Of a stretch of DNA of 64,000 nt, positions 53,793-64,000 are shown piece by piece. Every line of letters begins with the position of its first letter. Position 1 is the stretch's first letter. Below the pieces are notes generated by a model. It saw only the letters and a program-made list of their open reading frames with translations, was not told the origin of the DNA and made no database searches. The DNA is taken from contig OX291550.1 in assembly GCA_946406115.1 (NCBI GenBank), positions 27,194,722-27,258,721 on the forward strand. Reading direction: 5' to 3'. Source of the DNA: Apoda limacodes. Lineage: Eukaryota; Arthropoda; Insecta; Lepidoptera; Limacodidae. Made by a program: the position numbers and the translations under genes.

Positions 53793-54548
53793 TACGGAAC
53801 CCTAAAAATAAAGTACTATTTCTCTTACAGATATTTTTTTACATTTCAATATATCTAAGACATAACATATTTTTTTTTTGCTTTGTTGTTTTTCAGAATA
53901 TAGCAGCGTTACCGAATGAATGGTGACTTGTATTTTTTTTTATTCTTATGGTTAATTTTGCCCAGCTAGGCCCTTTTGACTCGGTTCAACGACGGGCTGT
54001 GAGAATTGTCGACGATTCCAAACTCACTTGCGGTATCGAGCCCTGAAGTCTGAGGAGACACTTTGCCTCTCTGTGTGTGTTCTACCGCTTGTACAATGGG
54101 TTGTGTTCTGAGCAATTGTTCGAAATGATGCCCACGGCTACTTTCTACCATCGCACCGCTCGCTATCGGCAGGGAATTCATTCTCACACTTTAGAACCTA
54201 AATGGTCGCGTACAGTGCGGTTTCAGAGAAACTTCCTCCCGCGAACGCTTAAGTTGTGGAATGAGTTCCCTGCCAAGGTTTGCAAGGACTACAGTATGTA
54301 GTTCTTCAAGGAAGAAGTTATTAGATTTCTGAAGGGTCGGCAACGCGCAAGTGATACCCCTGGTGTTGCAAGCTTCCATAGGCTACGGTGACCGCTTACC
54401 ATCAGGCGGACCGTAAGCTTGTTTGCCACCTTAGTGGTATAAAAAAAAAAAAAAAAAAAAAAATCTAGTTTTAATTTTCTCTTCATTACGAAAACGAAAA
54501 CTTAAGCTATAACCAAAGGAAATATATATAGAAAAAAGAGACATTAAT
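53793..54548 (+). repeat. 242-bp tandem duplication, second unit split by a LINE
   Basis: The unit runs from 53793 to about 53956 and resumes at about 54464 with 'TTTTAATTTTCTCTTCATTA', 'CTTAAGCTATAACCAAAGG' and 'AAAAAAGAGACATTA'. The LINE at 53957-54463 interrupts it after 'TTATGGTTAA'. Confidence 0.85.
53957..54463 (+). pseudogene. 5'-truncated jockey/CR1-like LINE with poly(A)
   Basis: The frame reads DSVQRRAVRIVDDSKLT, then (after a TGA) LRRHFASLCVFYRLYNGLCS, TARYRQGIHSHTLEP and TVRFQRNFLPRTLKLWNEFP, a stop at 54299, and FLKGRQRASDTPGVASFHRL. This is the C-terminal end of a LINE ORF2 common in Lepidoptera. The 3' UTR 'GACCGCTTACCATCAGGCGG' and 'TTTGCCACCTTAGTGGTAT' is followed by 23 A's (54441-54463). 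It inserted into the second unit of the 242-bp duplication. Confidence 0.88.
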
Positions 54549-55111
54549 CAAAAACATTATTTATAAAATTTTGATAAAAACCATTTTTATTAGATTGGAT
54601 GTGTTTTAATTCTTGCAAACAAAACAAAAAGTTCTCATACCAATTGGTCCATTTCAAAGAGAACTAGATGTCAAAACATAAAAAAAAGTAATTCCTAACA
54701 AAAATACTCAATACGGAAGTAGCGTGATTTGAACCATAGGCTCGCCAATGTCAGTCGCAGCACTTATGAATCAACCATGCAAAATAAACAATACTTATGT
54801 AGAACAACACTGCAGTTTACACCTAATTAATTTGTTAGGTTAAGAAACCAAAAGATACAAGATCGGTTTAAATAAACTGGTTAGTATAAAGAAAACTAAA
54901 CCTAATTTCGTGGATTTAAGGTTAATATTATTGACAGTTCTGATAATGTTAATGTGTGAGTGCGAGATTCACAGAATGGCTCCACGCAATTTTAACCTTT
55001 ACACTATGCATGGACTTTAGCAAATGACTGTACTTTAAAAATGCGCATAATTGCCTTTGTTGAAAAAGTGCTCCTTCTGTTCAAAATGGGCATAATCATT
55101 GGCTTAACCTT

Positions 55112-55165
55112 AAAAAACCGAGTCTGGCTCGCGCACCGAGAGTTCCGAACGAACTTATTATATTT
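55112..55165 (+). repeat. CCGGCCAAG-family head fragment
   Basis: 'CCGAGTCTGGCTCGCGCACC' and 'GAGAGTTCCG' correspond to the GAGTCGGACTCGCGCACGAAGGGTTCCG part of the family; no body follows. Confidence 0.5.
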
Positions 55166-55199
55166 AGATAGTTCTTCCACCATAGGATCAAGTCTCACG

Positions 55200-56122
55200 G
55201 GTGTATAATCAGTTTTTGGTATTTTTTCCTATATTTGTGAGTTAGCATCTTGCTACTTGCCAATTTTCATGATTATATGTCTACGGTAAATACCCCATAA
55301 GTTTTGACTTATTTGCGTCACAATATGCGACAATAAAGATCGCATTTTGTCTATTGATATTAATATTAGCCTAGCATCATTGTGTAATACATAAATTATG
55401 GCAGATCGCCATTTTGTAAGGGATATTTTGGTGTGAAGTCTTTAGATATTTCGCGTCGTTACTTGCATATTCTTCCCAATTTACTGTTCATGAGCCTTCG
55501 CTTTATAATCCTTAACAGGTTTTCGTAAAACACTGCGAAAATTAGTCGTAGAACCTGACGAAGAAAATAGTAAAAAATTAACAAGAAAAAACTGCTCTAT
55601 CTTCGAATGCCCGGCAAAAGATTCACCACTCCTTCTTAAGATTCGCGCCAAAACTCAACTGATGATTCAATTGCCGCTTTCCCGCCTTTACGTTTCTTAT
55701 CTGCGCTAATTTACCAGCCAGTATTTTTTGAAAATTTCAAAGTTGTCTTGTCTTGTCTTTTGCGATTCAAACTATCTCCGTATTAAATTCATCACAATTG
55801 GTCCAACCGTAAAGCTTTACAGATTGATAGACAGACACCGATACTTTCGAATTTATAATATTAGTATTACTATGGATGTATGGGTACAGACCACTCGCAA
55901 ATATCCTCTTTTTCTAAAGTCGGTTAATTTTTAGTTTTGATTAATAATATCATATGGGTATTAAAGACCGTTCGCGAACTTCCTCCTTTTTGAAAGTTGG
56001 TATAAATATGAACATGACAGGGGGGATACGAGTCCCTAAAATAGTATTAGAAAGCAAGTTCAGTACTTTTAAAATCCTGATGTCTTCCCCAGGGGAACCA
56101 CCGACCGCCACGAGAGCGACAC
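55200..56122. other. Non-coding stretch with Helitron-like scraps
   Basis: 'TTCAAACTATCTCCGTATTA' (55765) and 'TTTATAATATTAGTATTACT' (55852) are phrases of the Helitron-like repeat. A possible diverged tandem, 'AAATATCCTCTTTTTCTAAA' and 'GAACTTCCTCCTTTTTGAAA', lies at about 55900 and 55976. No gene. Confidence 0.4.
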
Positions 56123-56323
56123 CGTAAAATCCGGCAGATCACGAAATTCCTAGGCAGATCGTAAAGTATGAAATAGAAATTATCATATAACTGAACAGAT
56201 TATTATGTGAAGCTTGGCTGGAACCTAACCCAACATACATGACTTATATAGTGCGATTTCTGTTCCTTTCGTTTCCATACTTTACGATCTGCCTAGAAAT
56301 TTCATGATCTGCCGGATTTTACG
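56123..56323. mobile_element. MITE, about 201 bp, inverted ends of about 50 bp
   Basis: 'CGTAAAATCCGGCAGATCA' and 'GAAATTCCTAGGCAGATCG' with TAAAGTATG at the left are inverted at the right ('CATACTTTACGATCTGCCTA', 'GATCTGCCGGATTTTACG'). No coding content and no clear target duplication. Confidence 0.8.
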
Positions 56324-57570
56324 ATCGGCCGCCGACATATACGTATGTTTGTTTTTTAAAGCATATACCTGGTTACAAAAATATTGAATTTATCTATATA
56401 CAGTGAAACGCTGACTAACACTTAATTTTAAAATTTTATCAATTTTGATTAAATTGGCTTTATGATGTCTTTTTTTGCATGAAAATGAGACTTTCATAAA
56501 AAAAAAACATTCTTACATGGCAAAAAGTAGAATTCAAAAAAAATGTTAGCCTATTTTACATATTTCCGATTAAAAAACCCAGTCAGACCAAGTTTATTTT
56601 GTTCATATGGCTTTTACTGTCGATTGACATACAAACTATTCAATTTGCGACAAGGGGAGATTTGATATTGCCCCCTCCGTACTTATATCATAATTCCACC
56701 GACATTTATCCCCAAATTGATTGCTTAGTTATTACCAACGACAGTTATTAGATAGGTACCTACGTGGCGCACGTTAGATAGGCATAGGTAGGTAAGTGAA
56801 TTTTGTAGTTCTGATTTTAAAGTTTAGTATCAAGCAGAGATAAGTTATCAACTATGCATTAAAGGTTATCTAAAGACTCTCCATCCCCCCACTTATTTTA
56901 AACCATATTCTCCAAAAATAGCTATATTTAAATATTTGTAGAAAAAGAGATCCGTTAAAGAACAATTCTAATAATGATTAAATAATTTATTCGTTATTTT
57001 CAAAAAGCTCACATCAGCAAAATCTTTTACAAAATAAGTAAATATGGAATGTATTTTACATATTACAATATCATTATGTTATATACAATATTTACACCTA
57101 TAACAATTATAACGATAAAATCTCCGAAAATATATGTCAATGTAAACACTTATACAACCGTCACAGAAACATGATTCAAACATAGTTAAATATTTAGAAT
57201 CTTCAATAACAATATATAAAATAATATCAATTCAAAAATTTAATCTACCTATAGAAGAAAAAAATCCTCGATTAGAAAAATAGAACTCGATTTTTCATTA
57301 ATTAGGTACTTGCTCTGGGCATAAGCGCCATCAACCCTAACGTGCGAAGTTCAACCTTATATCAAAAACGCCTTAAGATGGATTTCAGCTTTTTTTATAC
57401 TTGACTTGCTCATCCAGCGTCTATCGTCCCCTTAATTATAACATATTGTGAACACAAATATATAACTTTTTCTAAATAATGATCATTAAAAAGTTGCTTT
57501 TGTTTCATTGTAAACTACTTATTGACACAAATAAACCGATGTCCCGTTTTGAGTTAAAAAATAAATGGTC
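56324..57570. other. AT-rich non-coding stretch
   Basis: Nothing recognised. Confidence 0.45.
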
Positions 57571-57578
57571 AGTTTAGC

Positions 57579-58165
57579 TATCTATCATACCTAAATAAGC
57601 GAGAAGAAAGCGATATATGATAACTTGTTTTGAGTAGCGAAATGTTTAGTTATATCTAATCAAAATTATTTATTATCTTATATCGCTATCTATCATACCT
57701 AAATAAGCGAGAAGAAAGCGATATATGATAACTTGTTTTGAGTAGCGAAATGTTTAGTTATATCTAATCAAAATTATTTATTATCTTATATCGCTATCTA
57801 TCATAACTATTTAAGCGAGAAGAAAGCGATATATGATAACTTGTTTTGAGTAGCGAAATGTTTAGTTATATCTAATCAAAATTATTTATTATCTTATATC
57901 GCTATCTATCATAACTATTTAAGCGAGAAGAAAGCGATATATGATAACTTGTTTTGAGTAGCGAAATGTTTAGTTATATCTAATCAAAATTATTTATTAT
58001 CTTATATCGCTATCTATCATACCTAAATAAGCGAGAAGAAAGCGATATATGATAACTTGAGTAGCGAAATGTTTAAGTTATATTTACTCAAAATACGTTG
58101 TTATTTTATATCGCTATCTAGCATACTTACATAAGTGAGAAGAAAGTATTATATGATTTGATATA
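57579..58165. repeat. 108-bp satellite-like tandem array, about 5.4 units
   Basis: The word TATCAT(A) marks unit starts at 57583, 57691, 57799, 57907 and 58015, exactly 108 apart; the last step is 104, to 58119, because of small deletions. Units 3 and 4 share 'CATAACTATTTAAGCG' while units 1, 2 and 5 have 'CATACCTAAATAAGCG'. Each unit holds TATATCGCT and AGCGATATA, which are inverse of each other, and TATCATA/TATGATA, so each can fold into a hairpin. Near-identity of units 1-5 implies recent amplification. Confidence 0.92.
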
Positions 58166-58960
58166 TTTAAGTTTGTATGGAAGGATAGAACTTGCGAGAT
58201 AGCAGACACCATTGGAACAATTTTTTAAATGTAGCTTGGAATGTGTCTTCTACCCGGGGTTGACACTTGACGCCAATCCCAATTTCAATCATCCGGCGAT
58301 CTTAAATTATCTCGCAATAAAAGCCGACGCTTTTGAATACTTACAATGCAATTATGAAAATCTATTTGCTTCTATTGTAAAAAATATAGTCATAGTTAAG
58401 TGGTTTAATTTAATGCTAAAATTTTAATGAAATTGAAATTGAGCGTCTAGTTACCCCTCGCTGGTGGGAAGTGGCGTAAACGACAATAACCACTTCATAC
58501 GTGTCTTACAATTTATTTTCATATAACTAAGCTAAACATAACGAAAATAAATTGCTATTTAATATTAAAGTAAAATGCCCAGACGAGACTACTTTATTTT
58601 ACCTAAGTAAATGGCTAAGTAAAATGAAATTACTTTCACAATGGCATTTTTATAAAATTCGAAAATTTCATAATTTTATGGTAGGGCCTAGGTAGCCTAG
58701 GTTTTTATCTGAATAAACTAATAGAAGGTAACTTATCATAATTGATTTCTACGTATTTGCCTTGCATCATGATAATAGGAATCACTATTAATAAGCATAA
58801 TCGGAAAGAGCATAAAATTTACAAGTGTATTCGTCATACAACTTTGTTATAAGAAATAAAAACTTCAATTATATTATGCTACTTTGTATATATGTCGGTT
58901 GACACCCAGAAGGCAGCAAGGTAACTGCACAAGCAAGATGAGGGAAGTAGCAGAAATTCA
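58166..58960. other. No recognised gene
   Basis: A short open frame at 58212-58427 has no domain signal. 'TTACCCCTCGCTGGTGGGAAG' near 58451 may be a LINE scrap. Confidence 0.4.
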
Positions 58961-58964
58961 GAAT

Positions 58965-59130
58965 ATATAGTGCAACAAACTTTTCTGCCCCGGTGCAGGT
59001 GGTCAAAAAGCAAAACTACAGTCGCCATATGAAATGGTGTGAACTTACAACTAAACTAGCGAACATACACCCAAGGTCAGAGAGTCAGAAAAGTTTGAAA
59101 TACGAGCTACAGTCTCAGTATGTAAGGTGC
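58965..59130. repeat. Dispersed repeat shared with 12945-13025
   Basis: 'AGTGCAACAAACTTTT' and 'CTACAGTCGCCATATGAAAT' with GGTGTGAACTTACAAC recur at 12945-13025, where the second phrase is inverted. The mirrored order suggests a small palindromic element of which both sites are partial copies. Confidence 0.5.
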
Positions 59131-59270
59131 CATCCAATAAGATGGCACTACACACATAGGTACTTACTCTGCACCGCACCATACTTTTTATGGGCATCAA
59201 AGAGAAGAGCATTCAATGCTCCTAAGTTAAATTAGCTAAAAATAGTTAAAAATATTAGGATTCCATCTTT

Positions 59271-59400
59271 GTTTTTATTTCATACCACTAACTGGCAAAC
59301 AAGCTAATGGACCACCTGATATTAAGCGGTCACCGCAACCTATAGACGCAACACCAGGGGCATAACTGGTGCGTTACCCACCCTATAAAAATCTAATCAC
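59271..59400 (-). repeat. LINE 3' end, minus strand
   Basis: 'TACCACTAACTGGCAAAC', 'ATTAAGCGGTCACCGCAACC' and 'GCAACACCAGGGGCATAAC' are the inverse of the 3' region of the LINE at 53957-54463. Confidence 0.7.
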
Positions 59401-59606
59401 TTCTAATCTCACGGCTAAGGTAAGCTATCATGTGTAGGTAATGCTAGTATATACTGCCTATTTGAGACGGTTATTGTAAAGAGTTATATGTAAGTACTGT
59501 GGCACTATTGCAATGCAATGCAATAAATAAATTGCTAACAGCCTTTATGTAGCACACGTATTTTATTTAATACGTGTACGATCGATGTCTGTCTTTTTTA
59601 TACTAC

Positions 59607-59668
59607 ATACTAAGGTGGCAAACAAGCATACGGGTCTCCTGACGTTCAGCAGTCACTATTGTCTATAA
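59607..59668 (-). repeat. LINE 3' end, minus strand, second scrap
   Basis: 'ACTAAGGTGGCAAACAAGC' and 'GTCTCCTGACGTTCAGCAG' is another diverged copy of the same tail. Confidence 0.55.
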
Positions 59669-59669
59669 T

Positions 59670-61020
59670 GTTTGCTCATATTTTATTTTTGCGTTTTTTA
59701 ATATTAAACAATATAGATATATTAACCAAGTAAATAAATTCCAAATATGACATTTTGAATTCCGTGCTTGGTTAAAAATTGACTACTTGTGACCTAAGTT
59801 TTCTAGTATTACAGTTTTAATATATCTTTTTTAAATAAGTATGTCAAAACTAAAATATTATTTAAGTATAATTTATGTCACGTATATATTTCAATTATAG
59901 AGAGTATTAGGTATGATAGGTATAAAATTTTTGTACCACTCTCTTTGGTCGCCTTTTTAATGGCCCGCTGTTAGGGGTGTACTCTAAAATAGATTATTGT
60001 ATTCTATTTCATGCAGTTGTAATTTATATAGAGTACGCTAAAATACTCTATTTACACTATAACTTTTTACTATTGACCAGGGTTGTTGTAACTTCGTATC
60101 TTTGCTTGTCGAGATCGGACGAACTAAAATATTTACTCCCGTTGTAAACTCTTGTAGCTAAGTTCACACGACAAATGTGAAGTAACGCAGAAAGTGCAAA
60201 AAAGAATCAATTTTAAGAATTAAAACTCATCTTAATCTTTTTTATGATCTGTAATCTTTATATACCCTCTTTAAACTAAATTACTCTATTTTATTCAAAA
60301 TAATAGCAACCCTACCCGCCGTATAGACGATATCTATACCGTATGTATTTTAGTGCATAATTATACTTAATCGGTAAAAGTTCGATTAATTGGTTGCCCA
60401 AACCCTAAGCCAGCTGTTTCAATTCTTGTTAAATCGGTAGGTATTAAAATTCAGTATCTTAGTAATTAGAGAGCAATGCATAAAACTTTAGTGAGCAAAA
60501 ATTAAAACGATAAACTTAAATTTACGTTAGCATTCGCCCATATTTTTGCATATTATTAGAAAGACTATTATACTACATAATACAACAAGCGAAAAAGTTG
60601 GATTCCGAGAGCAGCAAAGGATGCTAGAGTGAATTCTGAGCTGAGCGACATCATTTTTTTTTTCACGTGTTGTATACCTACTCTAATTTTTACCATTGAC
60701 TGCAAGCAAATAAAAAATACTTTTTCACATTTTGGTATATATTCGGTAATAATTTGGTCTTTACTCACTCAGTAAATAAATAATCATAAAATGCTCGTTT
60801 TCGACCAACTTCCAACTTCTGCCTGCGGCTTCGCTCGCGCCACGTTTGGTTATCGGTTTAGGATTCCAAGGGCAAGTTGTTGTTTCACCAATATCTTTAG
60901 TCCTGCGTGACAGGTGTTGAGCCAAACACCACAGCACTGCTTGTGATGTTGTGTATCTGGACTAAGGTGACTTTATATATATGTCCCATACGTCGTAAAT
61001 TATCAGCTTAATAAAATAAG
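59670..61020. other. AT-rich non-coding stretch
   Basis: No gene recognised. 'CTATTTACACTATAACTTTT' and repeated GAGTACGCT/ATACTCTATT phrases near 60020-60060 are not explained. Confidence 0.4.
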
Positions 61021-62078
61021 CGGTAAAATAAAAGACCTGGGACAGAATAATATACACCCTTACCAAGTTCCTGTGACAAACCTTAAACAGTTTGACAGTT
61101 TCTTAAACCTATGTCTGATCCTATACCATTAAATATTAATTATAAAGATCAACATATTAATGTAGTGCAAGAAGCCGAATTTCTCGGAGTAATAATAGAC
61201 TAATATATAAACTGGAAAATAAATGTTGATTCAGTGTGCTCTAAATTAAACAGATTCGTATTTGCGTTGCGCCGACTTAGGCAAATATCGTCAATAGAAA
61301 CAGCCCTTAAAGCATACCATGGCTATGTAAGCTCTGTTTTACAATATGTCTTGATAATCTGGGGAAATTCTACGGACATTGAGAGAGTTTTTAAAATTCA
61401 AAAAAAATGTTTAAGGTCAATGTGTGGAGTAGGAATGCTAGTTTCGTGTAAACCCTTATTTAAAAAACTAAAAATCCTACCTGTTCCATGTATGTATATC
61501 AAACAGTTGGTAATATTTGTAAAAGAATATCCTCAAATTTTTTATTACCAAAAAAGAAAACAGAATACGTCCTCTGAGAGATATTTATGGTTCCAATTTA
61601 TTGCTCCCAAAAACCAAACTTACTATGGTTAGGAAGCAAGTTGGCTACATGGCTGTCAATGCCTTTAATAATTTACCACTGTACTTAAAAGAACTCCCGC
61701 TACATAAAAGTTCACGCATGGCTGCTGGAAAAATGTTTTTACTCATTTAAAGAATATTGTAATTAATAATGTTGAATTCTGTTTATTTTTTATTTCTTTT
61801 GACATCAATAATTTTTATGACACTATTATAATTTTTATTTGACATTACCTCATATTTTTATTATTTCAAAACTACATTTGTATATATTTTTTTTAATTGA
61901 GTTAAGTAAATTGTAACTAGCTTGAATAGAATTTGAAAATATATTTATTGTAATTAATTACTTAATATTTAGGTTTTCTGTATGCTCAGCAGAGTAAATT
62001 ATGACCGTTCTGTAAAAAAAATGTATCATCTTTTGTATTCACCCATAATAACTGAATAAATGAATTTGAATTTGAAAA
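61021..62078 (+). pseudogene. 5'-truncated jockey-like LINE
   Basis: From 61111 the frame reads MSDPIPLNINYKDQHINVVQ then EAEFLGVIID, TAA at 61201-61203, YINWKINVDSVCSKLNRFVF, ALRRLRQISSIETALKAYHG, YVSSVLQYVLIIWGNSTDI and LFKKLKILPVPCMYIKQLVI. This is the region after the FADD box of jockey-like ORF2 (FLG..ID..L.W..H). After a stop near 61630 another frame continues (GYMAVNAFNNLPLYLKEL..) to TAA at 61748-61750. The 3' end has AATAAATGAATTTGAATTTG at about 62053-62072, a typical LINE terminus. The reverse-transcriptase core and upstream parts are missing. Confidence 0.82.
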
Positions 62079-62079
62079 G

Positions 62080-62436
62080 TATTAGAAAGAAATCAGAAAG
62101 GATTGAGCAGGAAAAAGACAACATTTTTATCACAGGGAGGTTTTTTAGTGATGCAGGGCGTACACCGTGTCAGTTCGATCTTTATTTTCCTAAAACATTT
62201 TTATTATATACCTGCCTATTTAGGTATATTCATACAAACAAGATCCATGGTTTTTTTTAAAGGAAAGTGTCTATCATTACATCATTAGCGTGTAGGTCAG
62301 ACTAAGTGCAGTATATTATATACAAAGATTTTGTGCGATCCTACAAAACCAGGAGGAAATTTAGAATTTTTAATGGTTGTCCGAAAGTGTCGTGCCAAAT
62401 AAGTCGATCATCCACTCCTTGTCTTCTCTTTTAGCC
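62080..62436 (-). other. Probable 3' UTR of QPCT
   Basis: It lies downstream (minus strand) of the QPCT stop. TTTATT at about 62182 gives AATAAA on the minus strand, a possible poly(A) signal. Overlapping short plus-strand frames here have no support. Confidence 0.4.

Positions 62437-64000
<1,564 letters not shown>

Noticed and set aside
57579..58165. Regularly spaced repeats as a CRISPR array
   Set aside because: Whole units are repeated head to tail without unique spacers, and the sequence is eukaryotic.

Overview
The window looks like nuclear DNA from an insect, most probably a moth or butterfly (Lepidoptera). It is AT-rich, has intron-split genes with GT/AG junctions, and is dominated by decayed mobile elements. 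Several of these match repeats I know from lepidopteran genomes: jockey/CR1-like LINE 3' ends, Lep1/Helitron-like repeats carrying 'ATTATAAATGCGAAAGT', and a CCGGCCAAG-headed repeat. There is no bacterial-style operon, rRNA or CRISPR array, and I found no convincing tRNA gene. All exon models were built by eye from reading frame, splice sites and remembered family consensus.

Three host genes are supported. (1) A complete six-exon mitochondrial short-chain enoyl-CoA hydratase, ECHS1, 297 aa, + strand, 22261-28215. (2) A five-exon gene, 390 aa, + strand, 38062-45652, that encodes only lobe 1 of a SNF2 ATPase. Its Walker A lysine and its DEAH box are both replaced, so it looks like a pseudo-ATPase. 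(3) The last two coding exons of a glutaminyl-peptide cyclotransferase (QPCT), - strand, 62437-63086, whose 5' part lies outside the window. A THAP-type zinc-finger gene at 29544-30579 looks broken (in-frame stop, no donor for exon 1).

Layout: 1-7.8 kb holds repeats and a degenerate Tc1 element that carries a nested LINE 3' end. 7.9-10.8 kb is a 2.95-kb foldback element with arms of about 1.4 kb. 11.1-11.7 kb is a short deleted Tc1 copy with intact ends. 12-22 kb is repeat scraps, a MITE and a LINE stub. 22-28 kb is ECHS1. 28.5-31.7 kb has a GC-rich patch, the THAP relic and Lep1-like repeats. 33.7-36.6 kb is a nearly full-length non-LTR retrotransposon with a restriction-enzyme-like endonuclease. 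36.7-37.2 kb is a TTAA-flanked piggyBac-like MITE. 38-45.7 kb is the pseudo-SNF2 gene with repeat-filled introns. 45.8-49.0 kb is a LINE relic in which 61 bp around the reverse-transcriptase FADD box has been amplified into a tandem array, later split by a 1455-bp hAT-like element. 50.8-62.1 kb holds further MITEs, LINE stubs, a Tc1-like pseudogene, a 242-bp duplication split by a LINE, and a 108-bp satellite. 62.4 kb to the end is QPCT.

The genes do not form a functional cluster. ECHS1 acts in mitochondrial beta-oxidation, the SNF2-like protein is probably nuclear, and QPCT modifies protein N-termini in the secretory pathway. The most notable items are the SNF2 pseudo-ATPase, the long foldback element, the satellite born from a LINE FADD box, and a LINE whose only mid-ORF stop falls in its catalytic YLDD box.
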